From: Dialister succinatiphilus YIT 11850
GTDB lineage: Bacteria > Bacillota > Negativicutes > Veillonellales > Dialisteraceae
Length of the DNA: 47,569 nt
NCBI RefSeq assembly: GCF_000242435.1
Contig: NZ_JH591188.1
Location: 494,833-542,401, forward strand
Direction of reading: 5' to 3'
Shown here: piece after piece, positions 15,916 to 26,900 of the stretch
Layout: each line of letters opens with the position of its first letter
Numbering within the stretch: the stretch's first letter is position 1
Program-made: the position numbers and the translations under genes
Notes under the pieces: generated by a model
Database searches by the model: none
Told to the model about the DNA's origin: nothing
The model's input: only the letters and a program-made list of their open reading frames with translations

Positions 15916-17549
15916 GTATATCAACAAATCCCTGGCTGATACGTCTGCCCAGGCTCCCCGACTATATGACCAGAGAGGCGAAAAGGCCTGGCGAAAGTCT
16001 TTCCAATTCCCGCGGTGCACAATCCATGGAAGTGGGGAGGAAAGACTGTGAACCTTCATGAATTTCTCCTCTCCGGCGCGCCGAAAACTCCATAAAAACT
16101 CCTGAGGCATGACCTGCTAGACATCCTGGTGGCAATATAGCGCATCTTTTCTTCCTTGACGACACAGACATTCCGCTTAGGCGGCTATCCCTGGCCGATT
16201 CATCGAAGCAGATGCCTTGACGCCCTACCGTGCATAAGTATGGGACCAATCAGGAGTTTTTACAATGAAAAAAGCAGCTCCATAAGGGGCTGCTTTTTTG
16301 CGTGCTCAAAGACAGCACAAAAACACGGATGGTATCCATGCCAGTCAGTATTGCGGGCCTCTCAGAATCAGGCGGCAACGCTAAAACGTAGGAAAATCCT
16401 GCGTCAACCTTGCTCTTGTCGTCCGGGAATGCGGGCTCATGCTGCAAAGGATGGTATCCGTGTTTTTGTTTTGTTGTCATACTTCTTTGAGAATCTGTAG
16501 AATCCGTTCCCACGTCCCTGGGCCCCGGGACATGGGGGAGAGAAATCGGAAGCCTGTATACAGGGATTCATGGCGTCCTGTCTGTCAAAGCTGCATTCCG
16601 GCCGGAATATTCGCGATATACATGACAGATGGGAATAGAATCCGTCCATGGAGTTTCCTGATTTCCTTCTCCATACATTTATATTGCATAAGCACCCCTT
16701 TTTTACAACCTCCCTTGAAAATTTTGCTTTGAAATTAAGATAGCGACATCATGATTCTGTCATTTCCAGTAACAGAATGACGATGGGACGGATAGGGAAG
16801 CACATAACGTCAGGCTCCTTCCTTAGGAAGGAGCTGCCCGATAGGGCTGAGGAACACCGAATTTTTAGCAAAGAACTGACGTCCCTATCCTCCGTCGCCT
16901 AACGGCGCCACCCCCTTCCTGTGGAAGGGGGCTTTTACTCTCCGTCATGCAGCACCGGTGACACATAAGAAAATCTCGTAACGTTAGGCTCCTTCCTCAG
17001 GAAGGAGCTGGGCGGAGCCCTGAGGATAGGTTCGAGAAATTTTCAAAAATTTTTTTCTTCCAGGGGGTCTAAAAATTGAACCTTCTGCGATATTAATATC
17101 AGAGGGATGAAAAGACCTCATGAGATGGTGAATCCGATTTCCAAATGGCCACCCTCCACATCCGCGGTAAGGAGAAGGGCAGGGGAATGAAGAAACATCA
17201 GGGAATTCCATCTTTTCAATCCTCCCTTCTTCTAAAATCGGCCGATGATAGACAGAAGACAATGCAGTACCAAAAAAACAGAAGACAGAAAAGCAATAAG
17301 GAAGAGCGCTCGCAGGACTTTCCTCTCTCTGACGACTAGATCCGAGCAGCACCCATGTATGTGGGAGGGCCAAGGCGCGGACGCCTGATTCATTGGTTGA
17401 ACTTACCTGGAGACTCCCCTGATAGGCTTTTCTGTTTTTTGCGTGGAATGAAGAAATTTCATATTGCAGGAAAAGGCACAGGATTTTTCTGCGCCTTTTT
17501 TGTTATGCCGATTTTTCTATTTAGATTTTTTAAGGACTATTATTGCAAA
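15916..17549. other. Gene desert with repeats upstream of the restriction island
   Basis: No ORF here has recognisable content. Seen: the copy-B terminator-like repeat at 16267-16330; an imperfect inverted pair around GGATGGTATCC with CGTGTTTTT at 16318-16340 and 16447-16466; a repeated AGGCTCCTTCCT.AGGAAGGAGCTG unit at 16811-16856 and 16986-17030; a CCTCCGTCGCC..CCCCCTTCC..GGAAGGGGG segment at 16898-16932; and a terminator-like AAAAGGC/GCCTTTT hairpin at 17470-17502. It looks like degraded intergenic sequence left of an inserted island. Confidence 0.55.
16267..16330 (+). repeat. Terminator-like hairpin repeat, copy B
   Basis: GCAGCTCC/GGGGCTGC with a loop of ATAA and a long T-run, then AGACAGCACAAAAACACGGA. 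It matches copy A at 15235-15305 in order and sequence. The copies are about 1 kb apart in the same orientation. Confidence 0.65.
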
Positions 17550-17564
17550 TGTCAAAATTTGACA
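17550..17564. promoter_or_regulatory. Candidate operator palindrome for the restriction operon
   Basis: TGTCAAAATTTGACA is a perfect 7+1+7 palindrome. It lies 11 bp upstream of the extended -10 at 17573-17581, thus over the -35 region, where a bound repressor would block polymerase. Its TTGACA half is too close to the -10 to serve as a -35. No regulator gene is seen next to it. Confidence 0.5.
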
Positions 17565-17572
17565 TATTCGTT

Positions 17573-17581
17573 TGCTATAAT
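17573..17581 (+). promoter_or_regulatory. Extended -10 promoter of the restriction operon
   Basis: TGCTATAAT is a perfect extended -10. The first gene starts about 200 nt downstream, leaving a long 5' leader (17588-17785) that is AT-rich and contains no clear terminator. Confidence 0.6.
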
Positions 17582-17785
17582 GGTATTAACAGATTTGGGA
17601 GAGTTATTGAAAAGGACTGAAACCCTATCTGGTGATAATTCAGGTAATCCATGATGAGATACTTGCTAAAATGTATGGTAAACAGCATGATTACTTCATT
17701 TCATGCTACAATAGAATTATTAAAGTTTGTAAGCTGTGATTTTATGGATAGTTTCCTCGTGCTTATGTAGCAGAAAGGCTATGCT

Positions 17786-20700
17786 ATGCAATCTCCCAAA
17801 ATCCTTGATAATAAAAACAATGGCAGAGTAATCGACGAAATTCGAAAATGGTTGGGGAAAGATACGAAGCTTTCCATTGTTTCCTCTTATTTCACTATTT
17901 ATTCTTTTTATGCGCTAAAAAAAGAACTTTCTTCCATCCGTGAAGCTCGCATGATTTTGACTGATTCTTCTTTTGCAGTGTCTGAGAAAGATATGACGGA
18001 AGCAAAGGCTTTGAGACGGAACCTTATTGGAGGGGATACGGATGAAAAAGAAATGCTGGATAGTCTCACCCAGTCGTACATAGCCAGAGAATGTGCCAAA
18101 TGGGTGGAGAGAAAACTTTCTGTTCGTGGATTCCGGGAAGATAACCCGGCAGCCCTGCATATACTGCTGGCGGAGAATGGGGAAGATTCCTCTGTTGTTC
18201 AGGGAACTGTCGATATGACATCCGGAGGCTTAGGAACCGTTTCTTCTGCCAGAACGGATGCTAACGTGGCTATGTATGGGGAAGTATACACGAGACAGTT
18301 TCTTTCCATGTTTGATCAGATTTGGGAAGATAAAAGCCGTGTGGCAGATATCAAGAAGCATATTCTTGACACACTGCAGATGTTGTACGAAGACCAGCCG
18401 CCCCAGTTTATTTATGCCATCACCCTTTATCAGATATTTAAGGATTATCTGGATGAAATTATGGATGACCGGTTTACGCGTACCGGTTTCTACCATTCAG
18501 TCATCTGGAATAAACTTTACAGCTTTCAGAAGGATGGAGCCAAGGGAATTATCAGCAAGCTGGAAAAGTACAACGGCTGCATTTTGGCGGACAGCGTAGG
18601 ACTGGGTAAGACCTTTACCGCTCTGGCGGTGATTAAATATTATGAACTTAGAAATAATCGGGTCCTTGTCTTGGCACCCAAGCGCCTCCGCGATAACTGG
18701 ACCATTTATACGCAGAACGATGTTCGCAACGTTCTGGTGCAGGACCGCTTCAACTATGATGTGCTGAACCATACGGACCTTTCCAGAACCAGCGGCATGT
18801 CCGGCGATATAGACTTGGCAGGCATGAACTGGGGGAACTATGATCTGGTGGTCATTGATGAATCCCATAATTTCAGAAATAACGTTCCCACCAAAGGCCA
18901 TATCACCAGGTATCAGCGGCTCATGAACGATATTATCAAAGCAGGAGTAAAAACGAAGGTCCTTATGCTTTCCGCTACCCCTGTCAATAACAGGATGAAC
19001 GATATCAAAAACCAGATTGCCTTTATTACAGAAGGAAATGATAGGGCCCTTCAGGACAGGGGCATTAACAGTATTGAAAATGTACTTCGTCTGGCCCAGA
19101 CGGTTTTTAACCAATGGAACAAGACACAGGATACAGACAAATCAACAGACTCTTTTGTAAGTCTCATGTCTGCCCGTGATCCGTCCTACTTCCGCCTGCT
19201 GGACATACTGACCATTGCCCGCTCCAGAAAACATATCAGTAAATACTATGACTCTACAGAAATAGGGACATTCCCTAAGCGGCTGGCACCCATAAATCTG
19301 TACCCCGGAATAGACAGGAAGAAGCAATTCCCTGATATAAAAAATATCAATACAGAAATCAGAGGACTTACTCTGGCAGTTTATTCGCCCATGGCGTATC
19401 TTAAACTGTCAAAACTGACGGAATATGCCAGCAGATATGACACGAAGGTGAACAAAGGAAAGTCCAGGTTTACCCAGCTGGACCGGGAGCAGCAGCTTAT
19501 CGGTCTCATCCGAGTGGGAATGCTGAAACGGATGGAATCTTCCATTCACTCCTTTGCAGATACGGTGCGGCGTATCATAGATAAAATTGACCAGGCCCTT
19601 GACATGATGCAGAAGCAGAAGGGGGCCTTTGACCCATCCATTCATATAGGCGATTTTGATGAGGATGACTCTGCCCTTGAAACATTGGCCTGGGGCAGCT
19701 CTGTGAAAGTACTTTTCCAGGACATTGATGCGCTGCGCTGGATACCGGATCTGCAGGAAGATAGGAAGAAACTGGCCCGCATCCTGTCATTGGCAGAACA
19801 GGTAACGCCAGAGAGAGATGAAAAGCTGGAAGCACTTACAAATATTATCAGGGAGAAAACAATCCATCCCATCAATCGGGGTAATAAAAAAATCATTATA
19901 TTTACCGCCTTTGCTGATACCGCTAATTATCTTTATGACAACCTGCTGCCCCTTTCTCAAAGTCTGGGGCTTCATCAGGCGGTGATTGTCGGTTCCGGCA
20001 AAAACCGCACAAGTATTAAGCTGCTGGGAAAATCAGTCGGCAGAACAGATATGAGTACGCTTTTGACCCTTTTCTCCCCTATTTCCAAAGAGGCATCTTC
20101 CACTATGCCTGATGTGAGTGACAGAATCGACCTACTCATCGCCACTGACTGTATATCTGAAGGCCAGAACCTTCAGGACTGCGACTACCTGATTAATTAT
20201 GATATCCATTGGAATCCTGTGCGCATTATCCAGCGGTTTGGCCGTATCGATCGTATCGGCTCTCGAAATAAAGCTATCCAGCTTGTGAACTTCTGGCCCA
20301 TGGAAAATCTGGAAGAATATATCAGTCTGGAAAAAAGAGTGCGAGGGCGCATGGTTCTTCTAGATGTATCTGCTACGGGAGAAGAAAATGTAATTGAAGA
20401 AAACAGCGGTGAAGAAATGCATGACCTGGAATACCGCAGAACCCAGCTGGAACAGCTGAAACATCAGGTGCTGGATTTGGAAGATATTTCCGGAAGCATT
20501 TCCATTACCGACTTGACCTTTAATGATTTCCGGATGGACCTGGCAGGATTCATGAAAGAAGATGGAAAGGCTTTGGAAACAGCGCCCCGTGGTCTTCATG
20601 CTGTCATAGGCGTTACGTCGGATACTGGAATTGCACCGGGAGCCATCTTCCTGCTGAAAGATGAAAGAGACAAGTCCAAAGAAAAGGGGATGAATCCCTT

Positions 20701-21037
20701 TACACCCCATATCCTCCTTTATGTAACCGATGACGGGAAAGTGCAGTGGGATGTTCCTAACTCGAAAAAAGCACTGGATTTGATGAAAAGACTGTGTCAT
20801 AGTGCTGTTAAGCCGGATGAAGAAGCTTTGAAAAAGTGGAACCTTGAAACAAAAGAGGGGCGGGTCATGGACCACTATGCTTCCCTTCTCAAGCAGGCCT
20901 ACGCCCAGGCATCAGGCTTTAAAGAAGAGGAAGGCATGGCCAGCCTTTTCTCCCGTGGTGGTCTTCGGATTTCCGGCGGGAGTAGAGAATCTGCAGGATT
21001 TGCGCTGGAAGCATTCCTTATCCTGGAGGCGGTGTGA
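17786..21037 (+). CDS. SNF2-type helicase with degenerate PLD-like N-terminal domain
   Basis: A 1083-aa protein. Residues 1-180 resemble the phospholipase-D-like domain found on such helicases, but the HxK motif is altered (ALHILLAENG, lysine missing) and the following GTVDMTSGGLG replaces the usual GSxNxTxxGL, so nuclease activity is doubtful. The superfamily 2 helicase motifs are intact: ADSVGLGKT near 270, DESHNF near 356, LSATPVNN near 395, IIIFTAF near 700 and ATDCISEGQN..QRFGRIDRIGS near 780-825. AGAAAGG precedes the ATG by 7 nt. It is the first gene of an operon with a DUF4391-like gene, mod and res, a combination known to me from type III restriction loci. It probably remodels or translocates on DNA for the system; this role is inferred. 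Confidence 0.85.
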   Translation: MQSPKILDNKNNGRVIDEIRKWLGKDTKLSIVSSYFTIYSFYALKKELSSIREARMILTDSSFAVSEKDMTEAKALRRNLIGGDTDEKEMLDSLTQSYIARECAKWVERKLSVRGFREDNPAALHILLAENGEDSSVVQGTVDMTSGGLGTVSSARTDANVAMYGEVYTRQFLSMFDQIWEDKSRVADIKKHILDTLQMLYEDQPPQFIYAITLYQIFKDYLDEIMDDRFTRTGFYHSVIWNKLYSFQKDGAKGIISKLEKYNGCILADSVGLGKTFTALAVIKYYELRNNRVLVLAPKRLRDNWTIYTQNDVRNVLVQDRFNYDVLNHTDLSRTSGMSGDIDLAGMNWGNYDLVVIDESHNFRNNVPTKGHITRYQRLMNDIIKAGVKTKVLMLSATPVNNRMNDIKNQIAFITEGNDRALQDRGINSIENVLRLAQTVFNQWNKTQDTDKSTDSFVSLMSARDPSYFRLLDILTIARSRKHISKYYDSTEIGTFPKRLAPINLYPGIDRKKQFPDIKNINTEIRGLTLAVYSPMAYLKLSKLTEYASRYDTKVNKGKSRFTQLDREQQLIGLIRVGMLKRMESSIHSFADTVRRIIDKIDQALDMMQKQKGAFDPSIHIGDFDEDDSALETLAWGSSVKVLFQDIDALRWIPDLQEDRKKLARILSLAEQVTPERDEKLEALTNIIREKTIHPINRGNKKIIIFTAFADTANYLYDNLLPLSQSLGLHQAVIVGSGKNRTSIKLLGKSVGRTDMSTLLTLFSPISKEASSTMPDVSDRIDLLIATDCISEGQNLQDCDYLINYDIHWNPVRIIQRFGRIDRIGSRNKAIQLVNFWPMENLEEYISLEKRVRGRMVLLDVSATGEENVIEENSGEEMHDLEYRRTQLEQLKHQVLDLEDISGSISITDLTFNDFRMDLAGFMKEDGKALETAPRGLHAVIGVTSDTGIAPGAIFLLKDERDKSKEKGMNPFTPHILLYVTDDGKVQWDVPNSKKALDLMKRLCHSAVKPDEEALKKWNLETKEGRVMDHYASLLKQAYAQASGFKEEEGMASLFSRGGLRISGGSRESAGFALEAFLILEAV

Positions 21038-21744
21038 TGGAATTTCTGGACAATATGAAAATACCGGGGACATGCATCGTGGATAAACCGGTATACAAAA
21101 CACTGTTTTTCAGAAATGTGCAGATGAGTACGGCGGACAAGCGAAGTTTCGACAGCCTCATTTCATCCATCCGACTTTATGCGGTATTCCAGCCGGATAC
21201 CATCAATATACCGGTTTACAAGGATGAAATCCGGGACTATTCTTCCGTTGTGGTTCTACTGGCAGCAGTGAAAGAGGAACAGATTCCTTCCAGATTGGCG
21301 GAAATCATCATGCATGCCATTCCCTATCCCATGATGCTTTTCTTCCTTTATGGGGAAAAATGGCAGCTGTGGATGACGGGTGAACATGTGAATCCATCCA
21401 ATCCTTCCCAGATGGTATTGGAAAACATAGTCCATTCCGAATGGGCTGACGTAGAAAAAGCTCCTTTTGTTATCTCAGAGGCCCGGTTTACGAACCTCTA
21501 TGATTTCTATACTGATCTTTTGGATACCTTTTCAAAGTATCTGGCGGCAAAAAAAGGAATGGCCCACGTGACCGATGGGATAAAGGCAAGGGAGAGCCTG
21601 GCCTCTATGGAAGAACTGGAAAAAGAAATCGATAAAAAAAGAGCACAGCTGAAAAGAGAAGACCGCTTTGCCCGGCGGGTATCGCTGAATGTGGAAATAC
21701 AAAAACTGAAAGCCTGTTTACAGCAGTTGAAAGAAGGAGAATAA
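21037..21744 (+). CDS. DUF4391-like protein of the restriction operon
   Basis: A 235-aa protein that I take to be a DUF4391 member, a family usually found between the SNF2 helicase and the type III mod gene. Residues 1-150 are a mixed alpha/beta domain (ITPVYKDEIRDYSS-like region, FFLYGEKWQLWMTGEH); residues about 180-235 form a charged coiled coil (MEELEKEIDKKRAQLKRED, IQKLKACLQQL). Its ATG overlaps the helicase stop codon (TGATG), and GGAGG lies 7 nt upstream, so translation is coupled. It has no catalytic motif I recognise; a structural or adaptor role is possible. Confidence 0.7.
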   Translation: MEFLDNMKIPGTCIVDKPVYKTLFFRNVQMSTADKRSFDSLISSIRLYAVFQPDTINIPVYKDEIRDYSSVVVLLAAVKEEQIPSRLAEIIMHAIPYPMMLFFLYGEKWQLWMTGEHVNPSNPSQMVLENIVHSEWADVEKAPFVISEARFTNLYDFYTDLLDTFSKYLAAKKGMAHVTDGIKARESLASMEELEKEIDKKRAQLKREDRFARRVSLNVEIQKLKACLQQLKEGE

Positions 21745-21746
21745 CC

Positions 21747-23931
21747 ATGACAGAACTGAAAGGAACGTCTCTGGATATTTTGAAAGAAAATCTGGAAAAG
21801 ATGAAACAGGATTTTCCGGAAGCCTTTGAAGAAGGAAAAATTAATTTCGATATACTCCGACAAATTCTGGGGGGATACGTAGATGATGCAAGAGAAAAAT
21901 ACCAGTTTACCTGGAACGGAAAAGGAAAGGCCCTTCACATTTCCCAGACACCTTCTATGGGTACACTCCGTCCCTGCCATGAGAAAAGCAAGAACTGGGA
22001 TTCCACAGAAAACCTGTATATCGAGGGGGATAATCTGGAAGTACTAAAAATCCTCCAGAGAAGCTACCATCGAGCCATAAAAATGATTTACATCGTTATT
22101 TGGAGTCAGCTGACGCAGCGTCAGTCAGGTAGTCCTTTTGAGGCCTGGATGGCCCACACAAAAATAGCCTGATGATGTCAATGCCGGTCTTTAGGGACCC
22201 GTTTACATCATCAGGCTATTTTTGTACCCTAAATCAGGCCTTAAAAGACCTTCTGTACCGGTCAGTGCCGTCAATCCTCCCAATGCATCGAATGTCCTAT
22301 AAGCGAGACTCCAGATAAAATTCAACCCGCCTTACAACACTGGTCATGACTTCGTTTATAAGGACGATTTTAAGGATAATATTGAAAACTACAAACAGGT
22401 CACCGGACAGGTGGATGCAGAGGGCAGGGCCCTTTCGGCCAATACAGAATCCGGCGGCCGGTACCATACCAACTGGCTGAATATGATGTATCCACGGCTT
22501 CGCCTGGCTAGAAATCTGCTTGCTGACGATGGTGTCATCTTTATTTCTATTGATGATAATGAGTATGCAAATCTTAGAAGAATATGCGATATGATTTTTG
22601 GTGAAAACTGTTTCGTCGCAACACTTCATGTTGAATTATCAGCTACGCAAGGTATGAAAGTAAAGGCTGCTCAGAATGGCAATATCGTAAAAAATGCAGA
22701 ATATATTCTCGTTTATACGAGAGATGGTCATAAGAATATTGGCGTAAATTTGCTTTATGATTATCGGCCAGAATATGATTCACATTATTCATATTTTTTG
22801 AGTAAAGACAAAAAATCTTTTCAATTATTAAGAAGTGTTTATCATGAATTATATCCTAATGTTAAACTCAAAGATATTGTATCAATGTATAGAGAAGTAC
22901 CGAATTTTAAGAATTTTGTAGATGAACACAGAGATAGAATTTTTCGTATAGATAAGACAACTGGATTTTCTATGGAAAAGTTTGAAAGAGGGGTAATATA
23001 CAACGACTACTTTGCCAAAGGCAAAAAGTACACTTTGTACAATGACGGTCATGGTATTCAGCAATTTTTATTTTTAGGTGCTTCATTTGGCAAATGTGAT
23101 GACTTTGCGGGTGGATTTGGACTTAGAAAAATAAGAGGAGATTGGTGGAAAGAATTTTATAAAGATATGGGGAATGTCTCTAAAGAGGGAAATGTAGTTT
23201 TTGAAAATGGAAAAAAGCCAGTACGACTTATTAAGCAACTTATTAAACTTTGCACCAATTCAGATGATATTATAATGGATTTTTTCTCTGGCTCGGCTAC
23301 TACAGCTCAAGCTGTTATGGATTTAAATAAGGATGATGGCGAAAAGCGTAAGTTTTTATTAGTACAATTACCGGAATTGTGTAATTCCACATCGTCTGCT
23401 TTTAAAGCTGGATTCAATAATATTTGTGAATTAGGGGAAAGCCGTATATGTAATGCAGGAGTCCGCATTGAAAAGGAAGCAGAAGAAAAAAATCAGGAAG
23501 TACCGGATACGGGCTTCAAGGTTTTCCGGCTGGACAGTTCCAATATCAAGCGCTGGAACCCGGATAAAAAGGACCTGGCACAGTCTCTTTGGGACTATGT
23601 GGACAATTTTGTAGAAGGACGGACGGAAGAGGATGTGGTCTATGAAATCATGTTGAAAACGGGCATTGACCTTTCCTGCCCGGTGGAGAAGCTGGAGAGG
23701 GATGGACATACCGTTTACAGCATCGGCATGGGCGCCCTTTTCATCTGTCTGGATGACCATGTGAATGAAGATGTGGCGAAAGTGCTGACTGCACTTCACC
23801 AGGAGCTGTCACCGGAAACATGGAAAGTAGTTTTCCGGGATAATGCTTTTGACAGGGATGCGGACAAAACCAATGTAAGGGAAATGCTCAAATGTGAGGG
23901 GCTGGATCCCGTGGATTTCCTGACCATTTAA
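21747..23931 (+). pseudogene. mod: Type III restriction Mod methyltransferase, split by a 229-bp insertion
   Basis: The N-terminal part (21747-22095) has the Mod signature YIEGDNLEVLKILQRSYH..KMIYI. The downstream part (22325-23931) resumes with PPYNTGHDFVYKDDFKDN and continues with SGGRYHTNWLNMMYPRL, DDGVIFISIDDNE and, near the end, the FFSGSATTAQAV AdoMet-binding loop. Deleting 22096-22324 joins the halves in frame (GAC, Asp) and recreates IDPPYN, for a 651-aa protein. As it stands, the upstream frame stops at 22172 inside the insert. Bases about 22620-23460 are AT-rich relative to both ends, the usual sign of an exchanged target-recognition domain. Mod gives specificity to Res, so methylation and restriction should both be off. 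Two separate fragments might still be translated. Confidence 0.88.
22096..22324. mobile_element. 229-bp MITE-like insertion in mod
   Basis: The ends are inverted: TTATTTGGAGTC at 22096 and GACTCCAGATAA ending at 22318, 11 of 12 matching. Inside, a perfect 20-bp inverted repeat (CAAAAATAGCCTGATGATGT and its complement ending near 22226) is followed on the plus strand by a T-run, so it can act as a terminator. CTGACGCAGCGTCAG is a further palindrome near the left end. There is no ORF, and no clean target duplication is seen at the junctions. The element is too short to encode a transposase and would need one in trans. Confidence 0.75.
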
Positions 23932-23945
23932 GGAGGGCGCGAGAG

Positions 23946-26900
23946 ATGAGTTTACGCTTACATTTTGAGTCCAACCTTCCTTACCAGGAGGAGGCCATTG
24001 CAGCTGCAGTGGATTTGTTTGAAGGGCAGCCCCAGGCAGAGTCCAATTTTACTATTTCCGCGTCCTCGAATAATGGGGAAGGGTCTTCCGATTTTATGGA
24101 GGACATGGGCTATGGAAACCGCCTTTTGATCTCTTCCGACCAGATTTTGAAGAATCTGAGGAAGGTGCAGCTTCGGAACGGCATCCGCCAGACGGAAACC
24201 ATGGTTGACGGCCGGTACGATTTTGATATTGAGATGGAAACGGGCACAGGGAAAACCTATGTATATCTTAGGACAGCCCTGGAACTGAGCCGCCGGTATG
24301 GTTTCAATAAATTTGTCATCGTGGTCCCCAGTCTGGCAATCAAAGAGGGCGTATTGAAGACTATGGAAATCACCCGGCTTCATTTCAATCGTCTTTATAA
24401 CGGACTGCCCTATAATTATTTTGTGTACAGCGGTGACAGGGTAGCGGATATCCTTGGGTATGCACGGGACAATAATCTGAATATTATGCTCATGAACATC
24501 GATGCTTTCCGGAAGGATGTGGAAGAGGACGGTTCCCAGGGCAAGGCTAATATCATCAACCGGGTACTGGATGAAAAAGGATTTGGCGGTGTCAGACCTA
24601 TTGATGTACTGGCAGGCACGAATCCCATCGTTATTATCGACGAACCCCAGTCAGCAGACAGTACGGAAAAATCCCATAAAGCCATTGCAAGGCTTCATCC
24701 TTTGTGTGTATTCCGCTATTCTGCCACGCACCGCGAACATCATGACCTGATTTATAAACTGGATGCGGTGGACAGCTTCCGTAAGGGACTGGTGAAGCAG
24801 ATCGAAGTGGCCGACTTTGTGTCTCTGGAAAATCATAATGAGGCTTATTTCTGCCTGAGGAGCGTTTCTAATAAGAAAGAAATCAAGGCCCGTGTGGAAA
24901 TAGACTGGCAGGATAAAAAAGGTGTGGTGAAGCGAAAAATAGTCACCGTAAGGCCGGGAGATGATTTCTATGAGAAATCCGGCGGCCGTGATGTGTACGA
25001 CGGTTACCAGATCGATGACATTTACTGTAGCGAAGGGGAAGAGTATGTCAGTTTTACAAATAAAGATACGGTGCTCCGCATAGATAAGCCTATCGGTGAT
25101 GGTGAGGATATCGAATTCAAGCGCAAGATGATTCGCAAGACCATCGAAGAACATCTGGATAAGGAACTGGAATTTGCGAAGAAGAAATTGAAAATCAAGG
25201 TGCTTTCCCTTTTCTTCCTTGACCGTGTCAGTAATTACCGCTCCTCCCAGCGGGGAAAGAAAGGCAGATACGGGCAGATTTTTGAAGAAGAGTATAAAGC
25301 ACTGATCGCCAGGCCTAAATACGCTCAACTCTACTGTCATGATGATCCGGTGGAAAGCGTGCATGAAGGGTATTTTGCGGTAGATGGAAAAGGCGGTAAA
25401 AAACAGACTGACGATGCCCTCTGGAAGGACACCAGCGGTAATACGAAAGCAGATGACAGTGCTTATACCCTGATTATGAAAGATAAGGAGAGACTTCTTT
25501 CCTTTGACTGCCCAGTACGTTTTATTTTTTCCCATTCCGCATTAAAGGAAGGTTGGGATAACCCCAATGTTTTCCAGATATGTACCCTGAATGATACGAA
25601 GAGCGAAATCAAGAAAAGGCAGGAAATCGGTCGGGGACTTCGTCTCTGCGTGAATCAAGATGGAAAGCGGATACGGGATCCCAATGTAAATATACTGACC
25701 GTCATGGCTAATGAAAGCTATGATGACTTTGCAAGCAAACTTCAGCATGAATATGAAGTGGATGAAGGTATCAAATTTGGTGTCATGGAACCCCATATCT
25801 TTGCCCGGATTTCCGTGTCTGATGGTTCCGGGAAAGAGCATCCGCTGGGAGAAACCAAATCGAAGCAGCTTTATGAGCAGCTGGAACAGTATGGATACCT
25901 GGACAAAGGCGGAAAAATTCAGGAAAAGATGCAAAAAGCGTTGAAGGATGATACCCTTGTTATTCCTCCGGAATTTCTCCCTTTAAAAGATAGAATTTTG
26001 GACATCTGTAAACGCACCGCTAAAGGCTTTGGGTTTGTTCATAAGAATAAGAACCGTACCCAGGCCCAGGCCCGGAAACAGCGGATTTTGAGTCCGGAGT
26101 TCAAAGAACTGTGGGATAAGATCAAATACAAAACGGTGTATCATGTAAATTTCGACAGCAGCAGTCTCATTGCCCATGCAGTACAGGCGATGCAGGGACT
26201 CATCGTCACCAAGCCCCAGCTCATGTATGAGAAATCGGATGTAGAAATCACGGATGCAGGAGTTCATGCGGAAATCAAAAGGAGAAAGAGGGAGGAACTA
26301 ATAGATGCAGATACACTTCCTCTTCCGGATATTCTCATGTATCTCCAAAACCAGACTAATCTGACAAGGAAAACTCTGGCCAAAATTCTTATCGAAAGCG
26401 GTACTCTTTCCCAATTTACCCGCAATCCCCAGCAGTATATGGAAAAAGCGGCCAGCCGCATCAGGCAGGTAATGAATGAGGCCATTATGGATGGCATCAA
26501 GTATAGGCGTATCGGAGATACCGCCTATTATTCCCAGGAACTCTTCCTGAATGAGGAATTGAAGGGGTATCTTGGAGAAAATATGTGCCACGCCACGAAA
26601 TCTGTTTATGACTATATTGTTTATGACAGCGAGGTGGAGCGCCGTTTTGCCCGCTCCTTTGAACGGGACGAGGCGGTGAAACTCTATGTGAAGCTGCCGG
26701 ACTGGTTTAAAATCATGACACCCCTGGGATCCTATAATCCGGACTGGGCAGCAGTCATTGATGATGACGGGCAGGAGAAACTCTATTTTATTGTTGAAAC
26801 CAAAGGAACTGTGGACAAGACGAAACGGAGAATTTCTGAAAATGCCAAAATCGAATGCGGAGAAAAACATTTTGAGGCTCTTCACACCGGCATCCATTTC

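Noticed and set aside
17559-17581. TTGACA at 17559 as -35 for the TATAAT at 17576
   Set aside because: The spacing is 11 bp, too short for a sigma-A promoter. The TTGACA is half of a palindrome instead.
17355-17654. A 99-codon open frame before the restriction operon
   Set aside because: It runs through a terminator-like hairpin and the operon promoter, has no ribosome binding site and no recognisable content.
22090-22330. A target-site duplication around the mod insertion
   Set aside because: The bases on the two sides (ACATCG and AATTCA) do not match beyond 1-2 nt, so no duplication can be claimed.
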